A DNA stretch of 58,860 nucleotides, from the NCBI GenBank assembly GCA_964349045.1, contig CAYGFI010000011.1, forward strand, positions 1 to 58,860, written 5' to 3'. Of this stretch, positions 54,712 through 58,860 are shown piece after piece. A model generated the notes under the pieces. It was not told the DNA's origin, did no database searches, and worked only from the letters and a program-made list of their open reading frames with translations. Numbering within the stretch: the stretch's first letter is position 1; each line of letters opens with the position of its first letter. The position numbers were made by a program, and so were the translations under genes. The DNA is from JACJXF01 sp964349045 (lineage in GTDB: Bacteria; Bacteroidota; Bacteroidia; Bacteroidales; GCA-2748055).

Positions 54712-55369
54712 AATTTTTCACCCTCTCATAAAACCATGCCGTCCTGGTTTCCAGATCATCAAAAGTGTATATCTCCTTTTCCTTAAACCTTCTATAAAAG
54801 CTCAGCATAGCAAAATCACCTATGCACATAATATTGTGAAGGAGAAGCATTACAACCATAAAAAGGCGCAACTCAATTCCGCCATAAATGACAAAAGGCA
54901 TTGAAAATAAATTGATGATTAAGAAAGGCGCCATTGCAACCAGGATAAAATCCTTTCTCCCGGCAACAAAATTTTCAGCCGTAGCATAAAAGATCATCTG
55001 TTTTAAGTCGACTCCGAATTTAATACTTCTCGCCCCAATCATCAGAAATGCAAGCGCGTGAAATCCTTCATGGAACGGAATTATCAGAATACTTCCGGCA
55101 AGAAATCCCCATCCCATGCAGGAAAGAAAGGGCTTAAAAGATAAGGTTTCTTCCATAAAACCAAACGCTGCGATACCAGCGAGAAAACTAATAAATATCA
55201 GGTTATAGAATAAATAAAAGATTGAGTAAGCATTGATTAAACGTATATTTTCGAGCACAAACATCAGAATTTCATTAAATCGTAATTCTTTGATTAGCAC
55301 GAATTCAGGATTATTTCTTACATCTTCCACACTTAGGTTTCTCATCCTGCTGTACTGATTATTTGTCAT
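54710..55369 (-). CDS. DUF3267 putative zinc metalloprotease-like membrane protein
   Basis: A 219-residue protein with about four helices. Helix 2 is followed by HEGFHALAF, an HExxH motif that fits the DUF3267 family of putative membrane zincins; a possible third ligand region is ENFVAGRKDFILVAMAPF. Substrate unknown. It overlaps the upstream TPR-like gene by 11 bp, so they are coupled. Confidence 0.8.
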   Translation of the reverse strand: MTNNQYSRMRNLSVEDVRNNPEFVLIKELRFNEILMFVLENIRLINAYSIFYLFYNLIFISFLAGIAAFGFMEETLSFKPFLSCMGWGFLAGSILIIPFHEGFHALAFLMIGARSIKFGVDLKQMIFYATAENFVAGRKDFILVAMAPFLIINLFSMPFVIYGGIELRLFMVVMLLLHNIMCIGDFAMLSFYRRFKEKEIYTFDDLETRTAWFYERVKN

Positions 55370-56462
55370 TTATTATAAAGTCATACGTTGTAACATTTTC
55401 AGCCATCCTGAAATAACGGTTTGCAGAAGAATAATTTTTTTTGGACCTGTAATATCTTCCCAGGCCCATCCATGCAAGTGCAGTGTAGTTTGAACCTGCT
55501 TCACCGTATTTCTCAGCAATTTGCAATGCTTTATTATATTCGGTAAAGGACGATTCAAAGTTTTTCCTGTATTTCTCGTCAAGCAACCCTTTGTACAGGT
55601 GATATTGCATTTCTGAAAATTCACCCGGAAAATTCGACAGGTTATTAACAATAATATCGGCAACCGCATATTTATTATTATAGATGAGTATCTCCGCGTA
55701 TTTTCCCGCATACAAAGGGTTCATCGGGAATTCCCTGTAGAGTCCGCCCGCATATTCTGAAGCTTTCAGGGGATTTGATTCGTAGTTCATATAGATATGC
55801 ATGAGAAAGAACCGTGCTTCATTTCTTACATAAATCGCATTTTCGGCGCAATGATTAAGTTGAATGAGTCCTTTTTTCATATCGCCGGGACGAAACAGTA
55901 TTTTTATAGGCTTGTAGGTAGGATGCTTTTCCGGATACGCTTCCATGTAATAATTGTAAAGTCCGCTGGTAAAATAAAATTCTTTAAACTGGTCTTGTAC
56001 TTCCATCCCTCTCAAGGTTTGACGGTAAAGGGATTTAAGATAGGGGAAAATCTTACTGGGTTTACCATTATCAGCCCAGTATTCAGAAAACAAAGCCCTG
56101 GCAAAAAGATCAAAGAATAAACCTTCAAGGTTTTCGGGATCTTTTTCGAGCATTCTCTGACCTTGTACCGTGGTTTCCTCCAGCAAGGCTATAAATTGAT
56201 CTGACATAGGATTGGCAGGAGTCAGGGGAAAATTCTCCCAATATATTACAAGAGCTTCCATAAAAGAGATAACAGGATGACCCGGAATATCTTTTCGTAA
56301 TTCATTCAGTACATCCCGGGCCTTATCGAAATCAGTGCTGTAAGTATAGTGAAGTTCGGATTTTATCTTTTCGAGCAGATCGGTACGTTCCAGAAGGCGG
56401 ACCTGACTGGATCCGGTGATTGATATTGCGGCGAAGACAAATATGAACCATCTTTTTTTCAT
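55359..56462 (-). CDS. Secreted TPR-like protein
   Basis: A 367-residue protein; the ATG at 56462 begins a good signal peptide (MKKRWFIFVFAAISITGSS), while the longer frame to 56516 adds 18 residues of dubious value. The mature part is helical with TPR-like pairs, clearest at the end (YTALAWMGLGRYYRSKKNYS). Probably periplasmic or lipid-side scaffold. It is translationally coupled to the DUF3267 gene, which suggests a joint function not known to me. Confidence 0.75.
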   Translation of the reverse strand: MKKRWFIFVFAAISITGSSQVRLLERTDLLEKIKSELHYTYSTDFDKARDVLNELRKDIPGHPVISFMEALVIYWENFPLTPANPMSDQFIALLEETTVQGQRMLEKDPENLEGLFFDLFARALFSEYWADNGKPSKIFPYLKSLYRQTLRGMEVQDQFKEFYFTSGLYNYYMEAYPEKHPTYKPIKILFRPGDMKKGLIQLNHCAENAIYVRNEARFFLMHIYMNYESNPLKASEYAGGLYREFPMNPLYAGKYAEILIYNNKYAVADIIVNNLSNFPGEFSEMQYHLYKGLLDEKYRKNFESSFTEYNKALQIAEKYGEAGSNYTALAWMGLGRYYRSKKNYSSANRYFRMAENVTTYDFIINDK

Positions 56463-56534
56463 GAGAAGGGCAATGTTAACAAGGGTCAAAAATAGATATT
56501 TCAAATGTCTTAACAAGGGGGAAGCTTAGTAAAA

Positions 56535-56630
56535 GGGTGAATGGGTTAATAAGTGAATGAGCAAGATCCTCCTTTAGTTCATGAACACTCCCCTCCCGAA
56601 TCATATTCACCCATTCACCCATTCACCCAT
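56535..56630. repeat. Inverted heptamer repeats
   Basis: GGGTGAATGGG (56535-56545) and ATTCACCCATTCACCCAT (56605-56630 region) face each other, the same family as at 37387-37455. They precede the DUF3109 gene. Confidence 0.6.
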
Positions 56631-56711
56631 TTTCCCATCCACCAATATGTCTACTTTATTTTTTACCTAAAGTTAATTTCCCTAATTTTCCCCACTGAAT
56701 GTCAAAACAAA

Positions 56712-57290
56712 ATGATACAGATAGATAACAAACTGGTAAGCCTCGATCTTTTTGAAAAAAAGTTTGTTTGCAACCTAAGCGCCTGCAAAGGAGCATGTTG
56801 TGTACAGGGTGATTCCGGAGCCCCGGTGAAAGATAATGAAAGGGAAATTCTGGAAAAGGAATATATCAATTTTAAGGATGAGATCTCGGAAGAAGGCAGA
56901 CAAGCTGTTGAGAAAGTAGGGAAATGGGTCAGCGATGGTGATGGTGACTGGGTAACCCCCTTAAATAATGGTAAGGAATGCGCGTATACCGTTTTCGAAA
57001 ACGGGATTGCAAAATGCGGTATTGAACTTGCCTGGTCCAAAGGAAAGACATCATTTCGTAAACCGGTATCCTGTCATTTGTATCCCATCAGGGTTACCCG
57101 TTTAGGTAGCCTGTTTGCACTGAATTACCATACCTGGCAAGTTTGTAAACCCGCAACAATTTTGGGAAAGAAAACCGGAACCCCAATATTCAGGTTTCTG
57201 AAAGAACCTATAATCAGGGCTTATGGAGAGGGATTTTTTAAAGAGCTTGTAATCGTTGAACAAGCGCTTCAAATCAATATGAAAGAATGA
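56712..57290 (+). CDS. DUF3109 cysteine-rich protein
   Basis: A 192-residue cytoplasmic protein; the ATG at 56712 (MIQIDNKLVSLDLFEKKFVC) is preferred because the upstream frame crosses repeats. It has eight conserved cysteines: C20, C25, C29, C30 (CNLSACKGACC), then CAY, KCGIE, VSCHLYPIR and VCKPA. The pattern resembles the YkgJ-type family and suggests metal or Fe-S binding. Function unknown. Confidence 0.9.
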   Translation: MIQIDNKLVSLDLFEKKFVCNLSACKGACCVQGDSGAPVKDNEREILEKEYINFKDEISEEGRQAVEKVGKWVSDGDGDWVTPLNNGKECAYTVFENGIAKCGIELAWSKGKTSFRKPVSCHLYPIRVTRLGSLFALNYHTWQVCKPATILGKKTGTPIFRFLKEPIIRAYGEGFFKELVIVEQALQINMKE

Positions 57291-57343
57291 AACCCTCATG
57301 CACTGACGTACACAACAAGGACATGAAAATACATGAGGGTTCC
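57289..57343 (+). repeat. Hairpin-ended dispersed element, copy 3 (variant)
   Basis: GAAACCCTCATG at the left and CATGAGGGTTCC at the right pair as a stem, with ACACAA and ACATGAA inside. The layout matches copies at 5265 and 38187 though the arms differ. It starts in the stop codon of the DUF3109 gene and may act as its terminator. Confidence 0.45.
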
Positions 57344-57522
57344 ATGAGAAACAACTTAATATACAATAACATAACTTAAATATTTTCTCATGAACTTATT
57401 AGAGTACCAAAATATCACTTCCCGAACATATTACTTTCCTCCCTGTTTCTTAACATGATACAACTCATGTATTGCAGATTCTATTTTACATAATATTGCA
57501 CTTTATTTAAAATTATGAGAAA

Positions 57523-58860
57523 ATGAGTATATACAAATCATATATCGGGCAAAATAAAGACAGGTTTCTTGAGGAGTTATTCGGATTGATTCGCATTCCT
57601 TCAGTAAGTGCCCGACCCGAGTACGCAGAGGATATGATAAAAGCTGCAGAATATATCAGATCTGCACTTTTGGCAGCCGGGGCAGATAAAGCAGAGCTTA
57701 AAAAGACCAGGGGATTCCCGGTAGTATATGCAGAAAAGTTTATTGATGATTCCAAGCCAACTGTATTGGTTTATGGACATTATGATGTGCAGCCTGCCGA
57801 GCCTCTTGATCTATGGAAATCGCCTCCCTTTGAACCGGAGGTAAGGGATGGTAAGATATTTGCCCGTGGCGCCGATGACGATAAAGGACAGATGTTCATG
57901 CATATAAAAGCTTTTGAGATCATGAACCGGACCGGTACTTTAACATGCAATATTAAGTTTATGATAGAGGGGGAGGAGGAGATAGGTTCACCTAGTCTGA
58001 AAGATTTCTGCAAGGAGAACAAGGAACTTTTAAAAGCCGATATCATCCTGATCTCTGATACAACTATGATTTCGGGTGTTATTCCATCCATAACGGTGGG
58101 ATTGCGGGGTCTGAGTTATTTTCAGGTGGAAGTAACCGGACCCAACCGAGACCTTCATTCCGGTCTTTATGGTGGAGCAGTTGCAAATCCGGCCAACGTT
58201 CTTGCCAGGATGATCGGATCACTCACAGATGAGAATAATAAGATTACGATTCCCGGTTTCTATGAGGATGTGATTGAGGTTAGCGATGAAGAAAGAAAAG
58301 AAATGGCCAAAGCGCCTTTTAACCTGGACAATTATAAGAAGGCGCTTGATATTGAAGATATAGTTGGAGAAAAGGGTTTTTCTACTATTGAAAGAACAGG
58401 TATCCGCCCAACTCTTGACGTTTGCGGTATGTGGTCGGGTTATACCGGAGAGGGGGCCAAAACAGTTCTTCCTTCGAAAGCTTATGCAAAAATTTCGATG
58501 AGACTCGTTCCAAATCAAAAGTCTAAGAAAACGGATAAACTCTTTGAAGATCATTTTATATCTATTGCACCGGCCGGAGTAAAGGTGAAAGTAACAAGTC
58601 TTCATGGTGGAGAAGGATATGTCTCACCCATCAACACTCCCGGATTTATTGCCGCAAGCAGAGCTATTGAAGAAACTTTTGGGTTAAAACCCATTCCGAC
58701 ACGAAGTGGGGGAAGTATTCCTATCGTTGCGGATTTTGAGGAAGTTCTTGGAATTAAATCAATACTGATGGGCTTCGGACTCGACTCTGACGCGATTCAC
58801 TCTCCGAATGAAAACTATCCGGTGGAACATTTTTATAAAGGAATTGAAACAATCCCTCAT
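57523..58860 (+). CDS. M20 family dipeptidase, partial (runs off the edge)
   Basis: The first 446 residues of an M20 (carnosinase/PepV-like) metallopeptidase. Zinc-site motifs: VLVYGHYDVQPAEP (near 85), ARGADDDKGQMFMH (near 117) and the catalytic MIEGEEEIGSPS (near 150). The dimerisation domain contains the family HSGLYGG motif. The end near IHSPNENYP holds the last zinc histidine, so only the final helix is missing. No signal peptide. It likely cleaves short peptides in the cytoplasm. Confidence 0.95.
   Translation, partial: MSIYKSYIGQNKDRFLEELFGLIRIPSVSARPEYAEDMIKAAEYIRSALLAAGADKAELKKTRGFPVVYAEKFIDDSKPTVLVYGHYDVQPAEPLDLWKSPPFEPEVRDGKIFARGADDDKGQMFMHIKAFEIMNRTGTLTCNIKFMIEGEEEIGSPSLKDFCKENKELLKADIILISDTTMISGVIPSITVGLRGLSYFQVEVTGPNRDLHSGLYGGAVANPANVLARMIGSLTDENNKITIPGFYEDVIEVSDEERKEMAKAPFNLDNYKKALDIEDIVGEKGFSTIERTGIRPTLDVCGMWSGYTGEGAKTVLPSKAYAKISMRLVPNQKSKKTDKLFEDHFISIAPAGVKVKVTSLHGGEGYVSPINTPGFIAASRAIEETFGLKPIPTRSGGSIPIVADFEEVLGIKSILMGFGLDSDAIHSPNENYPVEHFYKGIETIPH

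Overview
The window looks like a scaffold from an uncultured, probably anaerobic or facultative member of the Bacteroidota (Bacteroidales/Marinilabiliales-like). Two secreted proteins end in type IX secretion (T9SS) C-terminal sorting domains, and one gene encodes a PorE-like TPR/PD40/OmpA protein. DUF1987/SiaC and DUF3109 proteins are present, and several genes are preceded by the Bacteroidota promoter motif TAnnTTTG rather than by clear Shine-Dalgarno sequences. A double-headed 2-hydroxyacyl-CoA dehydratase activase and an NrfD-type quinone-interacting module suggest anaerobic redox life. Three runs of N (8294-8303, 23044-23143, 36480-36489) show that it is a scaffolded draft assembly, so junctions near them need caution.

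Layout. 0-5 kb: a lipoprotein gene, mutS, then tRNA-Leu(UAA) and tRNA-Gly(GCC). 5-9 kb: a secreted metallophosphatase-like protein, a glycoside hydrolase family 8 fragment, a NhaD/ArsB-type ion transporter, and a possible AspRS scrap at an assembly gap. 8.6-16 kb: an SRPBCC protein, an ECF sigma factor, a PorE-like OmpA protein, a MerR regulator with a cobalamin-type domain, an O-methyltransferase and an M16 peptidase. A TTTGTTTAAC-type motif recurs upstream of the SRPBCC, ECF and MerR genes, which suggests a small MerR/B12 (possibly light or stress) regulon.

16.4-25.4 kb holds the most unusual content. A sigma-54-like promoter precedes a four-gene membrane module: a periplasmic substrate-binding domain fused through a membrane segment to a GcvH-like domain; a Tat-exported four-cluster ferredoxin; a NrfD/HybB quinone-interacting subunit; and a second membrane-anchored GcvH-like protein. 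It is followed by a sensor kinase with c-type haem motifs, a GC-rich 47-bp tandem repeat array, an NtrC-family sigma-54 activator and an archaemetzincin. No catalytic hydrogenase, molybdoenzyme or cytochrome subunit is present. The inferred logic is that the kinase/activator pair senses a redox or gaseous signal and drives the module through sigma-54.

25.7-32.3 kb: one 2199-residue secreted YCF48/PCMD/PKD repeat protein with a T9SS tail. 32.5-37.3 kb: an accessory stretch with small unknown genes, an MFS exporter, an orphan antitoxin with a truncated RelE-like toxin, a DUF433/DUF5615 toxin-antitoxin pair and tRNA-Phe. 37.5-48.6 kb: a DUF2177 protein, the activase, an RhlE-type helicase, a porin/FMN-protein pair and a GH78 rhamnosidase. 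48.7-58.9 kb: a SiaC-like protein, an FtsX-type ABC permease, a POT-like transporter, thiol peroxidase, a DUF3267 protein with a TPR-like neighbour, a DUF3109 protein, and an M20 dipeptidase that runs off the right edge. Short hairpin-ended elements recur in intergenic space at 5.3, 38.2 and 57.3 kb.
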